This document shows, piece after piece, positions 24,373-31,137 of a stretch of DNA of 47,115 nucleotides (positions within the stretch are counted from its first letter, which is position 1; each line of letters opens with the position of its first letter). The stretch comes from Falsiroseomonas selenitidurans (GTDB taxonomy: Bacteria > Pseudomonadota > Alphaproteobacteria > Acetobacterales > Acetobacteraceae): assembly GCF_012103215.1 (NCBI RefSeq), contig NZ_JAAVNE010000043.1, positions 1 to 47,115 on the forward strand, in the 5' to 3' direction. The position numbers were made by a program, and so were the translations under genes. The notes below the pieces were generated by a model. It made no database searches and was not told the DNA's origin. It worked only from the letters and a program-made list of their open reading frames with translations.

Positions 24373-25149
24373 TCAACCGCCGCCGAACACCGGCTCCCGC
24401 TTCGCCAGGAAGGCTTCGCGGCCTTCCGCATGGTCGGCGGAGAGGAAGCACATGGTCTGCCAATCCCGCTCCCGCTCCAGCGCCGCATCCAGCCCCTCGG
24501 CCAGCATGCGTTTTGTCAGCGCGATCGGCAGCGCGGCCTGGGCGGCCAACCCGCGCGCGATCTCCTGCGCCGCTTCCAGGGCCGTGCCCTTCGGCACCAG
24601 GCGATCGACGAGCCCGATGCGCTCCGCCGCCTCCGCCCCCATCGGCTCCGCGTAGAACAGCACCTGGCGCGCCCGCGCCACACCGATTCGCGCCGGCAGG
24701 GTGAAGGGCAGGCCGAGATCGGCCATCAGCCCCACCTTGTTGAAGCCCGCCATGAAGCGCGCCTCGGCCGAGGCCACGATGGTGTCGCTGGCACAGGCCA
24801 CCGACAGCCCGGCGCCGACGCACCAGCCCTCCACCGCGGCGACGATCGGCAGCCGCCCGCCGACCATCAGCCGGATGATGCGATGCGTGCGCCGCATCCG
24901 CTCCCGCCCCTGCTCGGCATCCCGCACATCCATGCCGGAAATGTCCCCGCCCGAGCAGAAGGTGCCGCCCGCGCCGGTGACCACCACCGCCCGCACCGCC
25001 GCCTCGCCCTGCGCCGTCTCCAGCGCCTCGAACAGCTGTTCCCGCAACGGCACCGACAGCGCATTGCGCCGCGCCGGGTAGTCCAGCGTCAGCGTCAGCA
25101 CGCCGCCCGCCCGTTCCTGCATTACGCGCATCACCGGATCCTCGCTCAT
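24373..25149 (-). CDS. Enoyl-CoA hydratase/isomerase (crotonase family)
   Basis: A 258-residue crotonase. The oxyanion-hole segments are TFCSGGDISGM and EGWCVGAGLSVACASDTIVAS, and ARFMAGFNKVGLMADLGLPFTLPARIG covers the catalytic region. The usual second Glu position is occupied by a small or acidic Met-Ala-Asp stretch, so hydratase versus isomerase activity cannot be decided. The ATG at 25149 overlaps the stop of CoA-transferase subunit B as ATGA, indicating coupling; the longer frame to 25371 is a shadow of that gene. The role is beta-oxidation-like hydration or isomerisation of an acyl-CoA made by the neighbouring CoA-transferase or synthetase. A MaoC-type R-hydratase is encoded in the same operon. 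Confidence 0.88.
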   Translation of the reverse strand: MSEDPVMRVMQERAGGVLTLTLDYPARRNALSVPLREQLFEALETAQGEAAVRAVVVTGAGGTFCSGGDISGMDVRDAEQGRERMRRTHRIIRLMVGGRLPIVAAVEGWCVGAGLSVACASDTIVASAEARFMAGFNKVGLMADLGLPFTLPARIGVARARQVLFYAEPMGAEAAERIGLVDRLVPKGTALEAAQEIARGLAAQAALPIALTKRMLAEGLDAALERERDWQTMCFLSADHAEGREAFLAKREPVFGGG

Positions 25150-25808
25150 GAATCGGTGTGCAGCACGGCACCCGTCTGCGCCTGCAACGCCGCGAAGGAC
25201 ATGCCCTCCGCCAGGATCTCGCGCAGCACGAAACCACGGCCCTGCACCACATCCACCACGGCCAGGTTGGTGTAGACGCGCTGCACCGCGCCCGGCGCCG
25301 TCAGCGGATAGCCGCAATTCTCCACCAGCTTCGGCCGGCCATCCTTGGTCGTGTGGTCCATCACCACCCACAACCGCTTGGCCCCCGCCGCCAGATCCAT
25401 CGCGCCCCCCACCGCCGGCGCGCTGTCATTCTCACTCGTCGCCCAATTGGCGATGTCACCATTCGACGCGACCTCGAAGGCCCCCAGCACACACAGATCG
25501 ATATGCCCGCCCCGGATCATCCCGAAACTGTCCGCGTGATGGAAAAAACTGCCCCCCGGCCGCAACGTCACCTGCTGCTTGCCCGCATTCACCAGCCAGG
25601 CATTCCCCTTCCCGGCCTCCGGCGCCGGACCCATCCCCAGAATGCCATTCTCGGAATGCAGGATCACCTCCCGCTCCACCGGCACATGATCCGCCACCAT
25701 GGTGGGGATGCCGATCCCGAGATTGACAAACCACCCCTCCGGAATGTCCCGCGCCACCCGCGCCGCCATCCCCTGCCGCGTCACACCCGCCATCAGCTTC
25801 AGCTCCAT
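25146..25808 (-). CDS. 3-oxoacid/3-oxoadipate CoA-transferase subunit B
   Basis: A 220-residue beta subunit of the family I CoA-transferases (PcaJ, ScoB or AtoA type). It contains the catalytic Glu in SENGILGMGP and the family segments VNLGIGIPTMVADHV, GGSFFHHADSFGMIRGGHIDLCVLGAFEV, DHTTKDGRPKLVENCGYPLT and VQRVYTNLAVVDV. The ATG at 25808 gives the normal length; an upstream extension to 25889 would run into the hairpin element. Subunit A is encoded upstream on the same strand but separated by 269 bp of hairpin repeats, whereas these two genes usually abut. It transfers CoA from succinyl-CoA or a similar donor to a 3-oxoacid. Which acid cannot be told. Confidence 0.92.
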   Translation of the reverse strand: MELKLMAGVTRQGMAARVARDIPEGWFVNLGIGIPTMVADHVPVEREVILHSENGILGMGPAPEAGKGNAWLVNAGKQQVTLRPGGSFFHHADSFGMIRGGHIDLCVLGAFEVASNGDIANWATSENDSAPAVGGAMDLAAGAKRLWVVMDHTTKDGRPKLVENCGYPLTAPGAVQRVYTNLAVVDVVQGRGFVLREILAEGMSFAALQAQTGAVLHTDS

Positions 25809-25854
25809 CGGATCGCCCAGGGCACAGGCGTGCCTTGGGTGCGCTGCGTGATTC

Positions 25855-26060
25855 GCAGGGGGACGCTGTCCCCCTGCACCCCCTGCCAAGGGTCAGTGGA
25901 CCCTTGGAACCCTTCGATTCATGAGGGGAGATGGAGAGGGGCCAGCGGGTCCGCTGGATCGGCGGGCGCTCCGGCCCCTCTCCATCTCCCCTCAAGGTCC
26001 CGTGGTCCAGGAGGCCACTGCCTCCTGGCGGGGAGGGTGCGGGAGGGGCAGCGCCCCTCC
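25855..26060. repeat. Modular hairpin repeat element, copies B-left and B-right around a 22-bp inverted repeat
   Basis: Five perfect hairpins lie in the gap between the two CoA-transferase genes. They are 25855-25877 (10-bp stem GCAGGGGGAC), 25886-25907 (9-bp stem CCAAGGGTC), a 22-bp perfect inverted repeat 25922-25943/25973-25994 enclosing 29 bp, 26007-26028 (9-bp stem CCAGGAGGC) and 26042-26060 (8-bp stem GGAGGGGC). The right pair is an inverted copy of the module seen on the left and at 5356-5411: first stem, C-rich spacer, second stem beginning CCA, then ACC. Stems differ between copies but remain complementary. Possible functions are mRNA stabilisation, or setting the ratio of subunit A to B. 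Confidence 0.8.
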
Positions 26061-26077
26061 TGCGAAACCACCCAGCG

Positions 26078-26758
26078 CTACACCCAAGGCGCCCCGCGTT
26101 CCACCCGGACGACGCGTTGGACGAAGATGCCGGGGGTGTGGACGTGGTCCGGGGCGATGTCGCCGAGGTCGAGGATGTGATGGGTTTGCGCCACGGTCAG
26201 GGTGGCGGCCATGGCCATGACCGGGTTGAAGTTCCGCCCCGACTCCCGGTAGGTCAGGTTGCCCCAGCGGTCGGCCTGCCAGGCTTCGATCAGGGCGACG
26301 TCGCCTGGCAGGGCCTGTTCCAGGATGTGCTCGCGGCCGTTGAAGACGCGGCTTTCCTTGCCCTGGGCGAGTTTGGTGCCCGCGCCGGTGGGGGTGAAGA
26401 AGGCCGGGATGCCGGCGCCGGCGGCGCGCATGCGCTCGGCCAGCGTGCCCTGCGGCACGATCTCCAGCTCCAGCTTGCCGGCGCGGTAGAGTTCCTCGAA
26501 CACGGTGGAGCCGGCGGAGCGGGGGAAGGAGCAGATGATCTTCCGCACGCGGCCTTCCATCATCAGCCGCGCCAGGCCGACCTTGCCGGCGCCGGCGTTG
26601 TTGGCGACCACCACCAGGTCGCGCGCGCCCTGTTCCAGCAGGCCTTCGATGAGTTCGTCCGGCTGGCCGACGGCGCCGAAGCCGCCCATCAGGATGGTGC
26701 TGCCGTCCTTCACGCCTTCCAGCGATTCGGCGATCGACTGGACGATCTTGTTGATCAT
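26078..26758 (-). CDS. 3-oxoacid/3-oxoadipate CoA-transferase subunit A
   Basis: A 226-residue alpha subunit of a family I CoA-transferase (PcaI, ScoA or AtoD type). Family segments are GSTILMGGFGAVGQPDELIEGLLEQG (the GGFG CoA-binding loop), NNAGAGKVGLARLM, EIVPQGTLAERMRAAGAGIPAFFTPTG and ALIEAWQADRWGNLTYRESGRNFNP. The ATG at 26758 is chosen because the open frame to 27076 overlaps the MaoC gene. It lies 55 bp downstream of the MaoC gene and is followed by a hairpin-rich gap before subunit B. Together they form the heterodimeric or heterotetrameric enzyme. The substrate may be a 3-oxoacid, or 3-oxoadipate of aromatic catabolism, but no other aromatic pathway gene is present. Confidence 0.92.
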   Translation of the reverse strand: MINKIVQSIAESLEGVKDGSTILMGGFGAVGQPDELIEGLLEQGARDLVVVANNAGAGKVGLARLMMEGRVRKIICSFPRSAGSTVFEELYRAGKLELEIVPQGTLAERMRAAGAGIPAFFTPTGAGTKLAQGKESRVFNGREHILEQALPGDVALIEAWQADRWGNLTYRESGRNFNPVMAMAATLTVAQTHHILDLGDIAPDHVHTPGIFVQRVVRVERGAPWV

Positions 26759-26813
26759 GTCCGCCCTCAATTTGCGGGGTTCTGGTAACCGCCCTGGCGC
26801 GGGTCGTCCAGCT

Positions 26814-27674
26814 TCAGCGGGTGCGGAAGGCGCCGTGGCTGATGACCACGGTGTCGCGTTCCACGACCCGGGCGCGGAAGGCGGCGCCGTCCGGCCGGCG
26901 CCAGATTTCGGTGCGGATGGTCTCGCCCGGGAAGACCGGCGCGGAGAAGCGGCATTCCATGCGGCCGAAGCGGTCCGGGTCGTGGTCGCAGACGCTGGCC
27001 AGCAGGGCGCGGCCGACCACGCCGAAGGTGCCGAGGCCGTGCAGGATGGGGCGCGGGAAGCCCGCCTTGGCGGCAAGGGCGGGGTTGCTGTGCAGCGGGT
27101 TGTGGTCGCCGTTCAGCCGGTACAGCAGTGCCATTTCGGGCCGGGTCGGCAGTTCCATGCTGAGGTCCGGCGCGCTGTCAGGTTCCGCGGCCAGGCGCTT
27201 CACGGGCCCGTCCGGCCCGCCGAAGCCGCCATCGCCGCGCAGGAAGGTGGTGTTCTCCACCGTGGCGAGCTTCTGGCCGGTGGCTTCGTCCAGGATGTCG
27301 CGCGCGGTGTAGAGCAGCGCGCCCTTGCCGGCGCCGCGGTCCACCAGGCCGGTGACGCGGGATTTGCCGAGGATCGTGCCGCTGGCGGGCAGCGGGGCGA
27401 AGAGCTCCACGGCCTGTTCGCCGGCCACCAGCTTCACCGCATCCACGCCGGTGGCGGGGTCGGCCAGCCAGAAGCCGGGGTAGCCCAGCACCACGGCCAT
27501 CATCGGCAGGGCGCGCATCGCCGGGCCCTCGGTGACGTAGCGCAGCGCCTCCGGGTCCATCGGGTCCTGCCCGAGGCCGAGCGACAGCGCATACAGCGCC
27601 GCATCCTGCCAGCGCAGCTCCTGGCGGATTTCCGGGATGGGGAAGTGCAGCAGCTTTTCGGGGATGATCGCCAT
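26814..27674 (-). CDS. MaoC-type (R)-specific enoyl-CoA hydratase (hydratase 2)
   Basis: A 286-residue double hot-dog protein like the hydratase 2 domain of peroxisomal multifunctional enzyme 2. The C-terminal half carries the hydratase 2 motif YRLNGDHNPLHSNPALAAKAGFPRPILHG, with the catalytic pair Asp190 and His195. The N-terminal hot-dog (about 1-150) forms the acyl-binding tunnel cover. It would reversibly hydrate trans-2-enoyl-CoA to (R)-3-hydroxyacyl-CoA. It starts 2 bp after the end of the acyl-CoA synthetase gene. Finding an R-hydratase and an S-type crotonase in one operon suggests either an epimerisation step or that the crotonase is not a hydratase. Confidence 0.9.
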   Translation of the reverse strand: MAIIPEKLLHFPIPEIRQELRWQDAALYALSLGLGQDPMDPEALRYVTEGPAMRALPMMAVVLGYPGFWLADPATGVDAVKLVAGEQAVELFAPLPASGTILGKSRVTGLVDRGAGKGALLYTARDILDEATGQKLATVENTTFLRGDGGFGGPDGPVKRLAAEPDSAPDLSMELPTRPEMALLYRLNGDHNPLHSNPALAAKAGFPRPILHGLGTFGVVGRALLASVCDHDPDRFGRMECRFSAPVFPGETIRTEIWRRPDGAAFRARVVERDTVVISHGAFRTR

Positions 27675-27676
27675 GG

Positions 27677-29815
27677 TCAGGTCTCCGGCGACAGTTCCAG
27701 CACGGCGTCGGCGGCGAAGGCGCCCTCGCCCGCCGGCAGCACCAGCAACGGGTTGATCTCGGCCGAGGCCAGGCGCGGCCCCGCCCCGACGGCGAAGCGG
27801 GACAGCGCGACCAGGGCCTGGGCCAGCGCCGCCACGTCGGCCCTGGGCTTGCCGCGCGCGCCATCCAGCAGCGGGAAGCCGCGCAGCGACCGGATCATGG
27901 CCTCGGCCTGGGTCGCATCCAGCGGGCAGCGCCGGAAGGCGACATCGGCGAATATCTCGATGAAAACGCCGCCGAGGCCGACCATGGCGACCGGCCCGAA
28001 GACCGGGTCCCGCACCACGCCGAGCGCCATCTCCACGCCGCCCGTCAGCTGCTTCGCCACCAGCACGCCGTCGATCCGTGCACCGGGCGCATGGGCGCGG
28101 GCGCGCTGCATCAGGGTGCTGAAGCCCTCCCGCACCGCCGCGGGGTGGGACAGGTTCAGCAGCACGCCGCCGATTTCGGATTTGTGCAGGATGTCCGGCG
28201 ACAGGATCTTGGCGACCACCGGGTAGCCGATGGCGTCCGCCGCGTTCACCGCATCCTCCGCGCTGAGGCAGGCGGCTTCGGGGGCCATGGGGATGCCGGC
28301 GTCGGAGAGGATGTGCTTGGCATCCGCCTCATTGGGCGTTGCCGCCGGCAGCAGGATGGCGGGCACGGCGGTGGCGCGGGTGGGGGCGGCGGCGAAGGCT
28401 TCGCCGAAGCGGCCCATGGCGGCCAGCGCCACCACGGCGCGGGAGGGATCCTCCATGCAGAGGAAGCCATCCGCCTCCCACTCCCGCACCCGCTCCGGGG
28501 GCGCGAGGATGGAGAGCAGGAAGAGGCGGTCCGGATGCGCATCCAGCACCTTCTTCAACTCCGCCCGCAGGCGTGGCGCCATGGAGGGGCTGGCCCCCCA
28601 TTGGGTGAAGAAGGCGATGACGCTGGCATAGCCGCCATCGGTGACCATCGACTCGGCGAAGGCGCCGATCACGCTCATGTCGTTGAAAGCCTGCGCCGTG
28701 CAGTCCACCGGATTGAGCGGCGAGGAGAAGGGCACCAGTTCCTTCAGCTTCGCCTGCGCCGCTTCCGGCATCGGCGGCATCGGCAGGCCGGCGGCCTCGG
28801 CGGCGTCCGACATCAGCACGCCCGCGCCGCCGGAAATGGTCACGACGCCGAGCGAGTTGCGGGCCGGGAAGATGCCGCGCTGGGCGACGTAGCAGATATC
28901 CAGCAATTCTTCCGTGGTGCGGGCACGGTGCACGCCGAATTCGGCCAGCACGGCATCCATCACCCGGTCATCGCCGGCGATGGAGGCGGTGTGGGATTGC
29001 GCGGCGGCCCGGCCCAGCGCGCTGCGCCCGACCTTCATCATCACCACCGGCTTCTTCGCCGCCCGCGCGGCTTCCAGCGCCGCGATGAAGCGCGGGCCGT
29101 TCTGGATGCCTTCCGCATAGGCGGCGATGACCTGCACCTCCTCGCTTTCCGCCATCCAGCCGATGATGTCGGACAGGCCCAGATCGGCCTCGTTGCCCGT
29201 GGTCACCAGGACCGGCGTGGCGATGCCGCGGTCGCGGGCAGCGGCGAACAGATGGCTGCCATAGGCGCCGGACTGACTGGCGATGCCGACGCCGCCCATC
29301 CCCGGCAGGGCCGGCCGCGGCCAGCCACTTTCGAAGCTGGCGGAGAAGATGGGGAAGTAGCCCAGCGTGGCGTTGAACAGGCCGAGGCAGTTCGGCCCCA
29401 GCAGCCGCATGCCGGAAGGCCGTGCCGCCGCCAGCAGCCGGGCCTGCATCGCCGCCCCGGCCTCCCCGGTCTCGGCGAAGCCGGCGGTGAAGACGATGGC
29501 GGCGCCGCAGCCGCGCGCACCGAGGTCGGCCACCGCCTGGACCGCTGCCTCCCCGGGGATGGCGACGATGGCGGCGTCCGGCGCCTGCGGCAGCGCGGCG
29601 ATGCTGGCGAAGGCCGGCACGCCCTGGACCGTGGCACGGTTCGGATTCACCGGCATCAGCGCGCCCGGCAGGCCCTGTGCGAAGCCCTGGGCGAGCATAT
29701 AGGCCAGCGGCCGCCCGCCGATGCGGGTGGGGTCGTCGGAAGCGCCAATGACGGCGACGGCGCGCGGCCGCAACAGCCGATCGAGATCCTGGAATGCCAG
29801 CGAAGCCTCCCCCAT
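27677..29815 (-). CDS. ADP-forming acyl-CoA synthetase (acetate-CoA ligase family, fused alpha-beta)
   Basis: A 712-residue fusion. A CoA-binding Rossmann domain (about 8-140, VAVIGASDDPTRIGG) is followed by succinyl-CoA-ligase-like domains containing the phospho-His in SHTASIAGDD (His275). A C-terminal ATP-grasp domain (about 490-700) includes GYPVVAKILSPDILHKSEIGGV, VAMVGLGGVFIEI and the closing SAEINPLLVLP. There is no GNAT domain, so it is not a Pat-type acetyltransferase. It makes an acyl-CoA from acid, CoA and ATP, releasing ADP. The ATG at 29815 gives the standard N-terminus; the frame extends to 29920 without support. It is the first gene of the catabolic run and probably activates the pathway acid. 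Substrates range from acetate to aromatic acids such as pimelate or feruloyl analogues. Confidence 0.9.
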   Translation of the reverse strand: MGEASLAFQDLDRLLRPRAVAVIGASDDPTRIGGRPLAYMLAQGFAQGLPGALMPVNPNRATVQGVPAFASIAALPQAPDAAIVAIPGEAAVQAVADLGARGCGAAIVFTAGFAETGEAGAAMQARLLAAARPSGMRLLGPNCLGLFNATLGYFPIFSASFESGWPRPALPGMGGVGIASQSGAYGSHLFAAARDRGIATPVLVTTGNEADLGLSDIIGWMAESEEVQVIAAYAEGIQNGPRFIAALEAARAAKKPVVMMKVGRSALGRAAAQSHTASIAGDDRVMDAVLAEFGVHRARTTEELLDICYVAQRGIFPARNSLGVVTISGGAGVLMSDAAEAAGLPMPPMPEAAQAKLKELVPFSSPLNPVDCTAQAFNDMSVIGAFAESMVTDGGYASVIAFFTQWGASPSMAPRLRAELKKVLDAHPDRLFLLSILAPPERVREWEADGFLCMEDPSRAVVALAAMGRFGEAFAAAPTRATAVPAILLPAATPNEADAKHILSDAGIPMAPEAACLSAEDAVNAADAIGYPVVAKILSPDILHKSEIGGVLLNLSHPAAVREGFSTLMQRARAHAPGARIDGVLVAKQLTGGVEMALGVVRDPVFGPVAMVGLGGVFIEIFADVAFRRCPLDATQAEAMIRSLRGFPLLDGARGKPRADVAALAQALVALSRFAVGAGPRLASAEINPLLVLPAGEGAFAADAVLELSPET

Positions 29816-29946
29816 GCAGCCGGTGGCAAAGTGCGGGAGGCGCGGGAGCCGGACAAGACCCGGCGGGCACGATGCCGGGCCGAACGGTGGAAGACCGGAT
29901 GCGCCGGCGGCGCGCGGCAAGCCCCCGCCCCGTGTCGGCGCGGCCG

Positions 29947-30222
29947 TCAGCGCAGCAGGAAGCCGATGCTCACCATCACCACCAGCAGCACCAGGCCGGC
30001 ACGCACCGCCGTCATCAGGTCACTGGTCTTGGAGGATTTCTCCTCGCTGTCCCAGCCGGAGGAGATGACCGGATATTGCGGCCGCGCCGGTGTTGCGGCC
30101 TGCGGCGCCGCGCTCGGGGCGGTGTTGACGCGCAGGGAACCGCTGCCTTCGGCCAGATCGGCCGGCGGCCGCAGCCCAAGCAGCGCGCGCTGATCGTTCG
30201 GGTTGTGGGTTTCGGTCGTCAT
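29947..30222 (-). CDS. Small single-pass membrane protein, unknown function
   Basis: A 91-residue protein beginning at ATG 30222 (MTTETHNPNDQRALLGLRPP). The N-terminal 65 residues are polar, Pro/Ala-rich and probably disordered and cytoplasmic, ending with SGWDSEEKSSKTSDL. The last 23 residues (AVRAGLVLLVVMVSIGFLLR) form one transmembrane helix. I do not recognise a family. An in-frame codon at 30261 would extend it by 13 residues with no support. The gene sits alone between the catabolic operon and the NeuD-like gene; its upstream region is notably AT-rich with two short palindromes. Confidence 0.65.
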   Translation of the reverse strand: MTTETHNPNDQRALLGLRPPADLAEGSGSLRVNTAPSAAPQAATPARPQYPVISSGWDSEEKSSKTSDLMTAVRAGLVLLVVMVSIGFLLR

Positions 30223-30276
30223 GGGACGAGTATTCCCACATCGCAAAGAAACTTCCAGCACCCACAGGCTGTAAAT

Positions 30277-30326
30277 TCACAATTTTGTGACGCTTGGACG
30301 GATGAGGGTGGCCAGTTGTCACAACC
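30277..30326. promoter_or_regulatory. AT-rich region with two short palindromes
   Basis: TCACAA-TT-TTGTGA (30277-30290) and GTTGT-C-ACAAC (about 30315-30325) lie upstream of the small membrane protein gene, in one of the lowest-GC stretches of the window. They may be operator half-sites or part of its promoter. No clear -35/-10 pair could be placed. Confidence 0.35.
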
Positions 30327-30342
30327 GAGACGTGAGGAAGGC

Positions 30343-30972
30343 TCAGGCCGTGCCGGGCAGGGGCCGCGCCGGCACACCGCCAAGCCGGGCACCCTCGGCC
30401 ACCTGCGCCGCCACCGCGGCGCCCGGCGCCACCAGCGCATCGGCGCCCACCACCAGGCCAGGCCGCACCACCGCCCCCGCCGCCACCAGCGCCCGCGCGC
30501 CGAGCGTGACGCCGCCGCACAGCACCGCGCCGGGGCCGAGATGCGCGCCTTCCGCCAGGCGGCATTGATGTTCCACGATCGCGCCCGTGTTCACCAGTGC
30601 CAGCCGCCCGAGCACCGCCAGCGGGCCGACCACGGCGCGTGCCATCACCTGCACGCCTTCCGCCAGGCTGGCACTGGGCGACAGGAAGGCTGCCGGGTGC
30701 AGCACCGGCGGCAGGGCATAGCCGGCGGCGCGGCACGCCTCCGCCAGGCGCAGCCGGGTGGCGTTGTCCCCGATGGCGATGGCCGCTTCCGCGAGGCCCG
30801 AGCCGCGCAGGCGCGCCAGGTCATCCTGGCGGCCGAGCAGCGGGCAGCCCAGCAGCGGGCCGGCATCCGGCCGGTCATCCAGCAGGCCGGCGACGGGGCG
30901 ACCCATCGCGCGCAGCGCCTCGATCACCACCAGCGCATGGCCGCCGGCGCCGATCACCAGCACCGGCTTCAT
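30343..30972 (-). CDS. NeuD/PglD-like sugar O- or N-acyltransferase
   Basis: A 209-residue hexapeptide-repeat transferase. The N-terminal Rossmann-like domain (MKPVLVIGAGGHALVVIEALRAMG..GLLDD) and the C-terminal left-handed beta helix (VQVMARAVVGPLAVLGRLALVNTGAIVEHQCRLAEGAHLGPGAVLCGG) match the NeuD/PglD/EpsM group, which acetylates sugars or sialic-acid precursors with acetyl-CoA. The catalytic His of the motif VEHQC and Glu-His position are present. The gene is not inside the polysaccharide operon but 2.6 kb from it, and could decorate the same glycan. ATG at 30972 is the only sensible start. Confidence 0.88.
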   Translation of the reverse strand: MKPVLVIGAGGHALVVIEALRAMGRPVAGLLDDRPDAGPLLGCPLLGRQDDLARLRGSGLAEAAIAIGDNATRLRLAEACRAAGYALPPVLHPAAFLSPSASLAEGVQVMARAVVGPLAVLGRLALVNTGAIVEHQCRLAEGAHLGPGAVLCGGVTLGARALVAAGAVVRPGLVVGADALVAPGAAVAAQVAEGARLGGVPARPLPGTA

Positions 30973-31137
30973 GGCCTGCCGCCCGGGCGGTTCAGGGGCC
31001 CCGCCTCAAGCAGGTGAAGCAATCGCGCTGTGCCTTCATGCCCGTTGCCACCGCTGGGTTTTGCCGGCGCCCGCCGCGATGTCGGACATGTATTCACAAC
31101 CTCCCCGACGTGGCGCACCAGCTTCCGGCGCCGGGTA

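Noticed and set aside
24373..25371. Longer crotonase starting at 25371
   Set aside because: The extension reads the CoA-transferase B gene in another frame; ATG 25149 overlaps its stop and begins the crotonase domain.
26814..27674. MaoC protein as a PhaJ-type hydratase of about 140 residues
   Set aside because: It is double length with the hydratase 2 motif in the C-terminal half, so it is the full two-hot-dog type.
28091..30193. 700-codon plus-strand frame opposite the acyl-CoA synthetase
   Set aside because: Antisense shadow; Gly/Arg/His-rich with no domain.
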